This document shows positions 30,695 through 38,231 of a DNA stretch of 64,000 nt, piece after piece. The notes below the pieces were generated by a model. The model ran no database searches. It saw only the letters and a program-made list of their open reading frames with translations, and was not told the origin of the DNA. This DNA is from a virus: the IMG/VR virus record IMGVR_UViG_3300042938_001544, positions 1 to 64,000 of that record. One strand, 5' to 3'. The stretch's first letter is position 1; each line of letters begins with the position of its first letter. Position numbers and translations under genes: made by a program.

Positions 30695-31177
30695 ATGAAG
30701 AAAATTATAAAAATAACTGAATCTGAAAAAGAGTCTATTTTAAATTTACATAACACGTATAAAAATAGATTAATGGAACAAACACCAGCTCCTGTAACTG
30801 CAGCTCCTGCAACCGCAACTCCTGCAACCGCAGCTCCTGCAACCGCAGCTCCTGCATCCCAAGATAGAAAAGTAGATTGTACAACAACTAAAAATCCTAC
30901 AAGATGTAAACAAAAAGTTTTAGATGTACAAGTTAAAATTAACGATAAATGTACTAAGATATCTAAAAAATTAGTTGAGGATGGTATATACGGTACTAAT
31001 ACTATGAACGCAATTAATGCTTGTACGGGTATTGATTTGAGTAAAAGTTCGGGAACTCAAACACCCGCAGGAGTACAAACACCTGCAGGAGTACAAACAC
31101 CCGCAGGAGTACAAACACCCGCTGGAACTACAGTTGCGTCAGCAACAGATGAACCTGTTGATAGCTTAACGGTTTAA
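30695..31177 (+). CDS. Protein with peptidoglycan-binding-like domain and Pro/Ala/Thr linkers
   Basis: 160 residues. N-terminus IKITESEKESILNLHNTYKN pairs with that of the preceding protein. Residues 29-55 are PAT/APA repeats. Residues about 60-110 (VLDVQVKINDKCTKISKKLVEDGIYGTNTMNAINACTGI) have the DGxYGxxTxxAI pattern of PG_binding_1 domains with four Cys. Residues 120-140 are four TPAGVQ repeats encoded by an 18-bp unit. Probably a virion protein touching the cell wall. It ends 4 bp inside the converging minus-strand gene. Confidence 0.78.
   Translation: MKKIIKITESEKESILNLHNTYKNRLMEQTPAPVTAAPATATPATAAPATAAPASQDRKVDCTTTKNPTRCKQKVLDVQVKINDKCTKISKKLVEDGIYGTNTMNAINACTGIDLSKSSGTQTPAGVQTPAGVQTPAGVQTPAGTTVASATDEPVDSLTV
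31064..31127 (+). repeat. 18-bp tandem repeat encoding TPAGVQ
   Basis: The unit ACACCCGCAGGAGTACAA recurs about three and a half times with single-base changes. It forms a Pro-containing linker. Confidence 0.85.
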
Positions 31178-31557
31178 TCTTCTAAGGGACTGATTAATCT
31201 ACTAGCGGTAGAATAATTCGTAGCGATTGCAATGTCATGGACATTACAAATTCTTAATAACATACTAACATCTACTTGATGTGGATGAACTTCTAAGGGG
31301 TCGATAAAGAATATAACTATATCGACTTCTTTGTTTACAATCATTGACGCAATCTGAGCGTCACCACCCATAGGACCACTTAACATCGTCTCAACCTTAG
31401 TTAATCCAGCATGTTTTAAATGTTTTCCTGTTGTACCTGTGGCAACTACTTCAACATTATCTGAAGTGAAGAAAGGTAGTCGTTTCATTACGAATGATAC
31501 CATATCGGCCTTCTTACCGTCGTGAGCGATTAACGCTAATTTAATCTTCTGTTTCAT
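31174..31557 (-). CDS. mgsA: Methylglyoxal synthase
   Basis: 127 residues from the ATG at 31557; the longer frame to 31614 overlaps the upstream gene and precedes the conserved start MKQKIKLALIAHDG. All signature residues are present: H12-D13 (AHDGKK), phosphate loop TGTTGK (40-45), GPMGGD with catalytic D66, D86 (FFIDP), H93 and D96 (HPHQVD). Their spacing matches E. coli MgsA (D71, D91, H98, D101) with a constant offset. The enzyme turns dihydroxyacetone phosphate into methylglyoxal and phosphate, bypassing lower glycolysis and relieving sugar-phosphate stress. As a phage metabolic gene it may rebalance phosphate or restrict host carbon flow. It overlaps the end of the upstream gene by 17 bp. 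Confidence 0.95.
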   Translation of the reverse strand: MKQKIKLALIAHDGKKADMVSFVMKRLPFFTSDNVEVVATGTTGKHLKHAGLTKVETMLSGPMGGDAQIASMIVNKEVDIVIFFIDPLEVHPHQVDVSMLLRICNVHDIAIATNYSTASRLISPLED

Positions 31558-31774
31558 TTTTAATTTCCTGTTTTGACATAACTCTAATTGCTCTTGATAC
31601 AACCTCTGCCTCACCTAAAGAATAAACCCCCTCGTGGTATGCCTTCTTAACCGCTTGTATTAATAGGTATGAAGCATTGTCTTTATCCATAGATTGTAGT
31701 AGCACGTCTAAATGGTCCTCAGTTAGTAGAGGTATTGTGTCGAATAGTTTTCCAAATAATTGTTGTTCTTCCAT
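31541..31774 (-). CDS. Small conserved phage protein, unknown function
   Basis: 77 residues, helical (MEEQQLFGKLFDTIPLLTED, then LDVLLQSMDKDNASYLLIQAVKKAYHEGVYSLGEAEVVSRAIRV). I recognise the pattern from uncharacterised proteins in T4-like phages but know no function. It is the first gene of a two-gene unit with methylglyoxal synthase. No clear promoter of either class was seen in the 48 bp to the divergent gene. Confidence 0.8.
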   Translation of the reverse strand: MEEQQLFGKLFDTIPLLTEDHLDVLLQSMDKDNASYLLIQAVKKAYHEGVYSLGEAEVVSRAIRVMSKQEIKNETED

Positions 31775-31797
31775 TGTGAAAATATCTTTTTTTGATA

Positions 31798-31804
31798 TAT
31801 TTAT
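31798..31804 (+). promoter_or_regulatory. Putative late promoter element TATTTAT
   Basis: GATATATTTATAAGTATAC, 18 nt before the ATG at 31823. Confidence 0.65.
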
Positions 31805-31822
31805 AAGTATACTAAAATATCT

Positions 31823-33268
31823 ATGCTAAATCAATTAATAAAGAAAGTATTACTCGAGGCAACTTCTGACAGTAATGGGGGTAGAGGGTCCTATGTTTCT
31901 CCTTTACAACCTGGTGTTAGAGAATTTAGTAAAGAGTCGTTACAACCATTTATAACACCCGTATCAAAGTATGTCAATACTGAGTTGGGATACGACAGTT
32001 ATGACGGTAAAATGAGTACCCCTAAAAAGAAAATTAAAAAGATGGAAAATAAAGCAAAAAACATCTCCAATTATATTAAGAATCACCCTACTTTAACATC
32101 TGGTGATGATGAAGGTAATAATATAAACCAAACACCTGGAGGTAAAAAAAGTATTGTACCAATCACAACTCTAAAAGAGTGGATTGAAATAAAAAAAGAC
32201 ACTGTAGTTGTTGGTGAAAAGAAAGTAATTAAACTTAACGAAGGTGATATTATTCGAATGGTAAAAAGAATTTTATCTGAACAAGATGATGAAAAAACTT
32301 ATTATAAGTTAGGTGCAACAGGTTTAGGATTTAAAATTATTGATGGAAAATTATACACGGTATTATTTAATAAATCAACAGGTGAAGTAAAACCAGACTA
32401 CGCATTAAACGGGGAGTTATACGACTTCAAAGTAGATGTTAAAACAGGTGAAGTACTTGACGAGGACTATAGAACAAATATCGAATTCACAGAGTTTTAT
32501 TGGAATGATATAGTTCGTTCTGATATACAACCTGGACAATATAATAATGTAAGATACAAATTTATTGCCGTGGCACCTGAAGGTGTTCCTAATAAGGCCT
32601 CAATCGGTAAACCAGTTGTTTACACGGGTAATATTGTTGCAGAGGACATAAGTGTCTTAAAATCAATCGGAATGACCGAATCTAAAGATACTACCATTTC
32701 ACCTATGATGTATTATAAGAAGGGTGGAAAAGGGTATTATGTGATGTTATATCCTGGCGCAAGACCTGGTACTGAAGTTACAATTGGTGGGTCATCAAAA
32801 AAAACAACACCAACACCGACTAATATTAGTTTGGATATTACAGAACCGTTCGTATTTGACAAAACAGAATTAAAACCTGAAGCTCAAGATAAGATTGATA
32901 AATTTATTTCTAATTTAAATGGTTACTTGAAAACATATCCTAAGTATGGTAAATTCTTATTACAAAACGTCCCATTAATTATCGGATATTCATCAAGAGA
33001 TAAAGACCCTAACGATAGAATAATTGGTAAATTACCTGCATGTCAATCATCTAAAACTATTGGTGAGTATAATCAATGTTTATCACAACAAAGAGCAAAT
33101 ACAATCGCTAATATGATTAAAGAGAAAACGGGTATTGTTATGACCCCTATTGGTAAAGGTGAAACGACTGAGTTCGGGCCAGGATGGACAAAAGAAAAAT
33201 CAACTACTACTGACCAAACACAACCTAATAGAAGGTTTGTAATTAAAATTAAAGATTATACAGAATAA
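31823..33268 (+). CDS. Large protein with C-terminal OmpA-like peptidoglycan-binding domain
   Basis: 481 residues. N-terminus LNQLIKKVLLEATSD, with a second similar helix IIRMVKRILSEQDDEK near 140. The middle is a beta-rich region (YYKLGATGLGFKIIDGKLYTVLFN). After a Thr/Pro linker the last 140 residues have OmpA-family features: EPFVFDKTELKPEAQDKIDKF, then LSQQRANTIANMI, a GKGET turn and NRRFVIKI. The family binds meso-diaminopimelate of Gram-negative peptidoglycan. No signal peptide is present, so it is more likely a virion protein than a host-envelope protein. Confidence 0.85.
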   Translation: MLNQLIKKVLLEATSDSNGGRGSYVSPLQPGVREFSKESLQPFITPVSKYVNTELGYDSYDGKMSTPKKKIKKMENKAKNISNYIKNHPTLTSGDDEGNNINQTPGGKKSIVPITTLKEWIEIKKDTVVVGEKKVIKLNEGDIIRMVKRILSEQDDEKTYYKLGATGLGFKIIDGKLYTVLFNKSTGEVKPDYALNGELYDFKVDVKTGEVLDEDYRTNIEFTEFYWNDIVRSDIQPGQYNNVRYKFIAVAPEGVPNKASIGKPVVYTGNIVAEDISVLKSIGMTESKDTTISPMMYYKKGGKGYYVMLYPGARPGTEVTIGGSSKKTTPTPTNISLDITEPFVFDKTELKPEAQDKIDKFISNLNGYLKTYPKYGKFLLQNVPLIIGYSSRDKDPNDRIIGKLPACQSSKTIGEYNQCLSQQRANTIANMIKEKTGIVMTPIGKGETTEFGPGWTKEKSTTTDQTQPNRRFVIKIKDYTE

Positions 33269-33269
33269 A

Positions 33270-33299
33270 AAAAAAAGAGGTCATTAGACCTCTTTTTTA
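33270..33299. terminator. Bidirectional terminator
   Basis: AAAAGAGGTC/GACCTCTTTT stem with an ATTA loop, A-run left and T-run right, between convergent genes ending at 33268 and 33301. Confidence 0.92.
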
Positions 33300-33300
33300 T

Positions 33301-33696
33301 TTAGAACACTTTGATGTTGATAATTTTCTTATCAGTGTAGTCATCAAAGCAGTAGATTAAAACATACTTACCTAACTTAGGATGAGTATTAGTATGTGGA
33401 ATACTATCTAATGTGACAACCCCTGTTTTCTTATCTTGGATATATACGTATGAATCGTATGTGAATTCATTATGTAACGTTTGATTAAGTTTGAAGTCCT
33501 TGAAAAATCTAACTGAATCAAGATTAGTGATATCAATCTTGTATGTGTTAAGTAACAACTTAACGGATACGGAATCTTTAACCCATAAATCACTTAACTC
33601 ATAGAAGTTCCCCGCCTTCTTAATAGAGGATTCAACCTGAGCGAAACCAACACATGTGGTTAAGACTAAAACGATGAGTGTGATTAATTTTTTCAT
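33301..33696 (-). CDS. Secreted protein with Sec signal peptide, unknown function
   Basis: 131 residues. MKKLITLIVLVLTTCVGFAQ is a clear Sec signal with predicted cleavage after FAQ (no lipobox at the right place). The mature part is a small beta-rich domain (YELSDLWVKDSVSVKLLLNT; YVLIYCFDDYTDKKIINIKV). It would be exported to the periplasm or beyond. The start is 4 nt from a TAACTTTG promoter element, predicting a leaderless mRNA. Possible roles are superinfection exclusion or envelope change. No family recognised. Confidence 0.8.
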   Translation of the reverse strand: MKKLITLIVLVLTTCVGFAQVESSIKKAGNFYELSDLWVKDSVSVKLLLNTYKIDITNLDSVRFFKDFKLNQTLHNEFTYDSYVYIQDKKTGVVTLDSIPHTNTHPKLGKYVLIYCFDDYTDKKIINIKVF

Positions 33697-33700
33697 ATTA

Positions 33701-33708
33701 CAAAGTTA
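33701..33708 (-). promoter_or_regulatory. Host-type -7 element, leaderless start of the secreted protein
   Basis: The minus strand reads TAACTTTG 4 nt before the ATG at 33696. A good -33 TTTG at the usual spacing is not evident. Confidence 0.55.
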
Positions 33709-34116
33709 AGCAATTTTTTCTAATATTGATGATAAAGAATGAACTATTTGTGATTTTATTTCATCTTCGTACCCTTGTCTCATAATCTCTGTTTTGTTAT
33801 CATACAAAACATTTAATTTTTCCCAATCTCTCTGAGACAAAACTATATCATAATGGTATACGTGATTGGTAATACTAATTTTTCTATCGTCCATAAGGAT
33901 AAATAAACCTAACGTAACATTCTTGATATATTTCTTACCTGATAGTGGAGCAATTAAAAATTTAGAATCAGGATGATTAATAAGTCTACGACAAATTGCG
34001 GTACAAATCTTTTCATTTTCCGATAGTCGACTTTTTTCTGTGAAAAATCGATACTTGTGCCAAAGAGTAAATTTAGTGTACCATCTCTTTAGAACCCTCT
34101 TTAAATATATTTTCAT
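33706..34116 (-). CDS. Hypothetical basic protein, 136 residues
   Basis: A strongly basic N-terminus (MKIYLKRVLKRWYTKFTLWH) precedes a mixed domain (FLIAPLSGKKYIKNVTLGLFILMDD; ISITNHVYHYDIVLSQRDWEKL). No known motif. It has a host-type -7 element about 36 nt upstream and lies 9 bp before the secreted protein gene, so both may be expressed early. Confidence 0.75.
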   Translation of the reverse strand: MKIYLKRVLKRWYTKFTLWHKYRFFTEKSRLSENEKICTAICRRLINHPDSKFLIAPLSGKKYIKNVTLGLFILMDDRKISITNHVYHYDIVLSQRDWEKLNVLYDNKTEIMRQGYEDEIKSQIVHSLSSILEKIA

Positions 34117-34151
34117 TTTTTTGTTGTATGTTGATTACATTATCTTAAGTA

Positions 34152-34159
34152 CAAAGATA
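34152..34159 (-). promoter_or_regulatory. Host-type -7 element upstream of 34116
   Basis: TATCTTTG on the minus strand. The T-rich tract at the -33 position is partly a terminator T-run, so the -33 element is unclear. Confidence 0.58.
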
Positions 34160-34172
34160 GTAAAAATATTGA

Positions 34173-34208
34173 CAAAAAAAAATAACCTTAAAATAATTAA
34201 GGTTATTT
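34173..34208 (-). terminator. Terminator after the tail-module gene ending at 34238
   Basis: AATAACCTTAA/TTAAGGTTATT stem with a 5-nt loop, followed on the minus strand by nine T. Confidence 0.88.
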
Positions 34209-34237
34209 CTTGTATTTTTTATTATTAGTCTTACTAA

Positions 34238-34840
34238 TTACCCGTTTAATCCGTTACCACCAATAAGAACCGCGTTCATTTGAACAACTTCTCTACCAGC
34301 ACTATTTGTATAGGTTGGATGTGGAGGAATTATTGTAATTACCGAATTGTCGCATATTTCCTGGCATATGGTGGTTTCAGTGTTAGACGATAATGGTGGT
34401 AGATTTTTACAATCTTCACAATCTAAAAATGGCCCTGAACTGTAATGATAATTTGTTTCACCCGTTAGTGATAACTCATCAAAAGTAGCACAAAATGGTG
34501 TTTCAGAACCAAATTGTATTTCATAAGTAATACCTGTTGTAGGAGTACCATATTCACGACAAAAATTAGTTGCTTCAATATTAAACACTTCTAAGTCATT
34601 ACATCCTATAAATTTAAAATTTAAAGACTCTGTAAGACCACTTAAACACGTACAACAATCGTCGTGTAATTGAACAAAGGATATATTTAGAGTTTCCGCG
34701 CTTTCTGTTACTGCCCCAACAGTACCACAAAATCGAGCCTCGCTAATATCGAACTCTACTGTGGCCCCCAAAGTTAACGTTGCTGCAGAAAGAATGTATA
34801 CATCATTAGTTAAACATTCATTTATAATATAATTTGCCAT
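34238..34840 (-). CDS. Cysteine-rich virion-type protein, 200 residues
   Basis: Beta-rich sequence with many Cys, several adjacent (DDCCTCLSG, DCEDCKN, CQEICDN), and a Gly/Asn ending (VLIGGNGLNG). In layout it resembles part of the large adhesin at 55166, which shares Cys pairs and short Thr-rich strands. Probably an exposed tail or fibre protein stabilised by metal or disulphides after release. It is the most downstream gene of the tail block, with its own TATTTAT element 86 nt upstream. Confidence 0.75.
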   Translation of the reverse strand: MANYIINECLTNDVYILSAATLTLGATVEFDISEARFCGTVGAVTESAETLNISFVQLHDDCCTCLSGLTESLNFKFIGCNDLEVFNIEATNFCREYGTPTTGITYEIQFGSETPFCATFDELSLTGETNYHYSSGPFLDCEDCKNLPPLSSNTETTICQEICDNSVITIIPPHPTYTNSAGREVVQMNAVLIGGNGLNG

Positions 34841-34926
34841 ATCTTTTGTGTTATTTTTTTTTTAATTTTTATAGGTTATAATGTAAAATTTAATAATTTT
34901 ATATTATTTAACATTTTGTTTTTATT

Positions 34927-34933
34927 ATAAATA
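34927..34933 (-). promoter_or_regulatory. Putative late promoter element for 34840
   Basis: The minus strand reads AGATATTTATAATAAAAAC. The leader of about 80 nt is unusually long and very AT-rich. Confidence 0.58.
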
Positions 34934-34938
34934 TCTTA

Positions 34939-36414
34939 TTAATCTAAATACTTCATATTAACGATTTGAAATTTAACTTGTCGTTTGTATGTATTTATCT
35001 CTCCACTACTATCCACCTTAATATCTATATAATACTCGTTAGGTATTTTATCCCTAGTGTCAAACATAAAATAATATTCGTTTGGCGTCCTGTTGATTTT
35101 GGTCCAACCTTGAACCTCAACCTCAGTCTGGCCTTCTCTAACATATACTCTGTAGTGAGCGTCAACATTTTGTAAAAGTTTTTGAGTTGTGTAAGCTTGT
35201 TTAATGACAACACCAACTTTTCTAATATCAGTATTGTATATTTTTTCATCTTGTTTAATACCATAAAAGTCAAACCCATATAATTTAGGGTCGACTGAAT
35301 TAGTACCAATCTGAATTGAATTTTTTAATGGTTGTATTGTAAACTCATTAAACGATTGGGGTAATGGGAAACCATTGTAATTTAAGTTGTACCATTTATC
35401 AGTAAACATACATGGTGTTTTATAACCAATTATTGGTGGTATAACAATTTCATAAACACCTTTAGTTCTTTGACAAGCGGTTAACCCTGTTAATCCAGGA
35501 ATGTCATTTCCCGATGAATCCATAATAGTAACACTTGGATTATTGTCTAAATTGATTGGGTTACCGTTATCAAACAAGTACAAATAAAGTTTGTTTGTTC
35601 TACCTAAAGAAAATAAGTTTCTATCATCTTCAATAAGGTCATTATAGTTTGTTTCTAAAAATGGTTCGTAAAATGTTTGAGTATGTCTTGTAAAAAATTG
35701 AGTTTCATAGGTATCAGTAAGACCTGATAAGTTTTCGACCTGAGGTTTGTAAGCAATTCCCCATCCTGTGACATTAGTTAATGAACCATCAATAATTGAA
35801 TTAATTTCACTAGTCATGTCAAAACTAACGTTCTCATTACCAAATTCAAAATGTTGTGTGTCAACGATAGTTAATGAGCTAAAAGGAACAACCCCACTGT
35901 TTAAGTTATTGTAGACACCAGGCTCAGTCCAAACACCAATTGTCGTTGTTTGAAACCAATTCGAGGGTCTATCAGAAAAAGATTTGTCCGTATCACTATA
36001 TTCATAAACTAAATCAGCAAAATCATAACCAACACCTTCATCCCAAATCTGTGGGTTTAGTGGGTTGTTATTAATGTATGGGATTCTGAATAAAATTAAA
36101 TCAAATGACGTGGCTCTTTTTCTACCTTGAGATGTTGAGGTGTTTAATAACTCAATATCAAAGGTTGAGGTATTCACCATTCTTAAAGTGTGAACAATTG
36201 TGTCGTTACAAGTTGTAGAAATTGTACCGTCATTTATCTTCTGAAATAGTAATGAAAGGTCTAAATCGAATATGAATCTACTATACCCACTAGGATATTG
36301 AGACACTGCGGTAGAACCATAAAACAATTCCGTAACTGGGTTTCTACCAGTATTGGTGAAACTGTTGGATATGATAGTATTGTTCTTACTAAAGTAGGAG
36401 TTATTAATTGACAT
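34939..36414 (-). CDS. Tail/fibre-type beta-rich protein, 491 residues
   Basis: N-terminal half has a beta-sandwich pattern like DNRLRE-type domains of surface proteins (RFIFDLDLSLLFQKINDGTIST; HTLRMVNTSTFDIELLNTSTSQGRKRA). The C-terminal part has repeated Ig-like strands (YRVYVREGQTEVEVQGWTKI; YIDIKVDSSGEINTYKRQVKF). No chaperone-dependent T4 fibre motifs are seen. The context among baseplate genes and a late element suggests a baseplate-attached fibre or wedge protein. Identity moderate to low. Confidence 0.78.
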   Translation of the reverse strand: MSINNSYFSKNNTIISNSFTNTGRNPVTELFYGSTAVSQYPSGYSRFIFDLDLSLLFQKINDGTISTTCNDTIVHTLRMVNTSTFDIELLNTSTSQGRKRATSFDLILFRIPYINNNPLNPQIWDEGVGYDFADLVYEYSDTDKSFSDRPSNWFQTTTIGVWTEPGVYNNLNSGVVPFSSLTIVDTQHFEFGNENVSFDMTSEINSIIDGSLTNVTGWGIAYKPQVENLSGLTDTYETQFFTRHTQTFYEPFLETNYNDLIEDDRNLFSLGRTNKLYLYLFDNGNPINLDNNPSVTIMDSSGNDIPGLTGLTACQRTKGVYEIVIPPIIGYKTPCMFTDKWYNLNYNGFPLPQSFNEFTIQPLKNSIQIGTNSVDPKLYGFDFYGIKQDEKIYNTDIRKVGVVIKQAYTTQKLLQNVDAHYRVYVREGQTEVEVQGWTKINRTPNEYYFMFDTRDKIPNEYYIDIKVDSSGEINTYKRQVKFQIVNMKYLD

Positions 36415-36429
36415 TTAAGTGTTTTACTT

Positions 36430-36436
36430 ATAAATA
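36430..36436 (-). promoter_or_regulatory. Putative late promoter element for 36414
   Basis: The minus strand reads GATATTTATAAGTAAAAC, 15 nt before the ATG at 36414. Confidence 0.65.
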
Positions 36437-38017
36437 TCAATTAATTCGGATATTTTGATTTAGGATGGTATTTTCTGCGTCAGCAAGAATTGCATTAATT
36501 TCTGCGGAGGTTTGTCCGTTACCTGCGGCAACAGGAATAGGTGGTGCCGTAGCCACAGGATGTACGTGACCAGTAACAAATGAAAATATTTTTCTAAGTA
36601 GTTTCATTAACTCATCACCTCTTGTTGTTGGGTATGTCTTATTAAAAATACTACTTTCGTCACCAATAAATTTATCTTGTGGTATACCATATAAAGTTTG
36701 ACTTAAACTAATCTTACCTTTAGGTCCTGTAGAGTCTTGAGATAGTAAATAAATTTTTTGAGCTCCTAAGACACCATAAGTGACATCTGAAGGTACAAAC
36801 TCGGATGGAGTAACTGTTTCAGTTTTAATATCCCCTTGAGGTCCAATAAGTGCAGTTCCATTTTTGTTTTCCCAAACTAAAAACCACCCACTATTAACTA
36901 ACCCCATATTTAATTTAATTTTACTATAAAAATTAACATAATTAGTTAGTTCCGCAACATCATTTACAACTTGTGATGGTGAGAATTTAACACCTTTTTC
37001 ATAAGTTAATTTTGATGGGGTAACAACAAATGGAAATATTTGGTCTTGAGGTATATTACGTAATTGGTTGTTAACAACATAATTAGGTAAATCAATAAAT
37101 TTTTTAAAAACTCCATCACTAAATTTATTAATTAAAGTTAATGATTCGTTAAAACTTTTGGCGGTAAATTTTACTTCCTCAATAGGGCCACTATAATCGG
37201 TACCAACACTTAAGTTAAGGATAGTGTCGGACTTAAAATTTTTACTGTTAACTTTCTGACTTGGTATTACATTGTATAATCCAACAGACCCATTAAAAAC
37301 ATTTTGAGTGTTTTCTAAATTTTCAATATCCCAGATTATTATTTTTTTAACTACCTTTACATTTTCAACTAATCTAGCTTGACTTTCTTGGGGTAATAAA
37401 ACTTTTTGTTGGGTAAAATTTGAAAGTTGTAAGAATGACCTCATCGCATTTCCAACAGGTAATTGTGTTGTACTTAATACTTTTGTTTTACCCGCTCTAA
37501 TTAAAACCTCATTTTCTTTAACAACTACATCGGCGGAACCACGTCCTAACAATGCGTTATCACCAGGTTCGGGAAATACACCATAACTATCTTTGTTACG
37601 ATATTGCCCATCACTATTTTTAATCGAAATACCTTGTTTAATTCTATCTCCCGCAGCTAAAAATTTCTTAGCGCCTTGATAATACTCAAAAGGTGTTGTC
37701 ATTGGTGACGAAAACGGTCCTTGAATATAAAATTGACTTTGGAAATTAAATTTTTTATTTTGATATATAATATGTACGTACTCGTCTTTTTTCGGTACTT
37801 GGCTAAAATAAAAAGGTAGTAATGGTAAAAAAATTAACGGGTCTTTAGAAGTCCATTTATCTATTTCCTCATTCCAATCAGGAACTGAAGCTAAAATATC
37901 ACTATATGTTTGTGTTTCAGGTATTACTCTAAGTCTACCTAACATCATCGGGTCTTGGTTATCGTAAACGATACCAGGAAATATAATTTGATACTTATTA
38001 GATTGGTCTATTTTCAT
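36437..38017 (-). CDS. Baseplate protein with N-terminal OB-like domain (gp5/hub-like)
   Basis: 526 residues. The N-terminal region [20 protein letters not shown], followed by [12 protein letters not shown], has the strand layout of the OB-fold in T4 gp5 and other hub or spike proteins, including GRLRV. A long middle segment is unfamiliar. The C-terminus has [20 protein letters not shown], a His/Pro-rich segment common in phage baseplate proteins. No lysozyme domain is present. Likely a hub or central baseplate component; exact T4 counterpart uncertain. Its start overlaps the stop of the small gene 38017-38229. Confidence 0.78.
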   Translation of the reverse strand: MKIDQSNKYQIIFPGIVYDNQDPMMLGRLRVIPETQTYSDILASVPDWNEEIDKWTSKDPLIFLPLLPFYFSQVPKKDEYVHIIYQNKKFNFQSQFYIQGPFSSPMTTPFEYYQGAKKFLAAGDRIKQGISIKNSDGQYRNKDSYGVFPEPGDNALLGRGSADVVVKENEVLIRAGKTKVLSTTQLPVGNAMRSFLQLSNFTQQKVLLPQESQARLVENVKVVKKIIIWDIENLENTQNVFNGSVGLYNVIPSQKVNSKNFKSDTILNLSVGTDYSGPIEEVKFTAKSFNESLTLINKFSDGVFKKFIDLPNYVVNNQLRNIPQDQIFPFVVTPSKLTYEKGVKFSPSQVVNDVAELTNYVNFYSKIKLNMGLVNSGWFLVWENKNGTALIGPQGDIKTETVTPSEFVPSDVTYGVLGAQKIYLLSQDSTGPKGKISLSQTLYGIPQDKFIGDESSIFNKTYPTTRGDELMKLLRKIFSFVTGHVHPVATAPPIPVAAGNGQTSAEINAILADAENTILNQNIRIN

Positions 38018-38229
38018 TATTTAATAGTTCTGTTTTGATATTCTTTAAGAATAGTATTGTAAGTTAATTCTAATTTATCTAAATGTTCGGTCATTTTAAT
38101 GACCGCATCTTTGGTAAATTTAAAATCTTCCTGAATAAAATCCATAACAAAAGTCAAATCTTTATTTGAGTGTGATTTGTAGTCTTTTATTATTTTTACG
38201 GCTTTTTCCGATTGTTCTTTTTTTGTCAT
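38017..38229 (-). CDS. Small helical protein, 70 residues
   Basis: Charged helical sequence ([40 protein letters not shown]) between two baseplate-size genes. It lies 2 bp after the upstream gene and overlaps the next by 1 bp, so it is clearly within the operon. Could be an assembly chaperone or small wedge protein. Not recognised. Confidence 0.75.
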   Translation of the reverse strand: MTKKEQSEKAVKIIKDYKSHSNKDLTFVMDFIQEDFKFTKDAVIKMTEHLDKLELTYNTILKEYQNRTIK

Positions 38230-38231
38230 AA

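Noticed and set aside
31558-31614. N-terminal extension of methylglyoxal synthase
   Set aside because: Nineteen extra residues overlap the upstream gene and precede the family's normal start.
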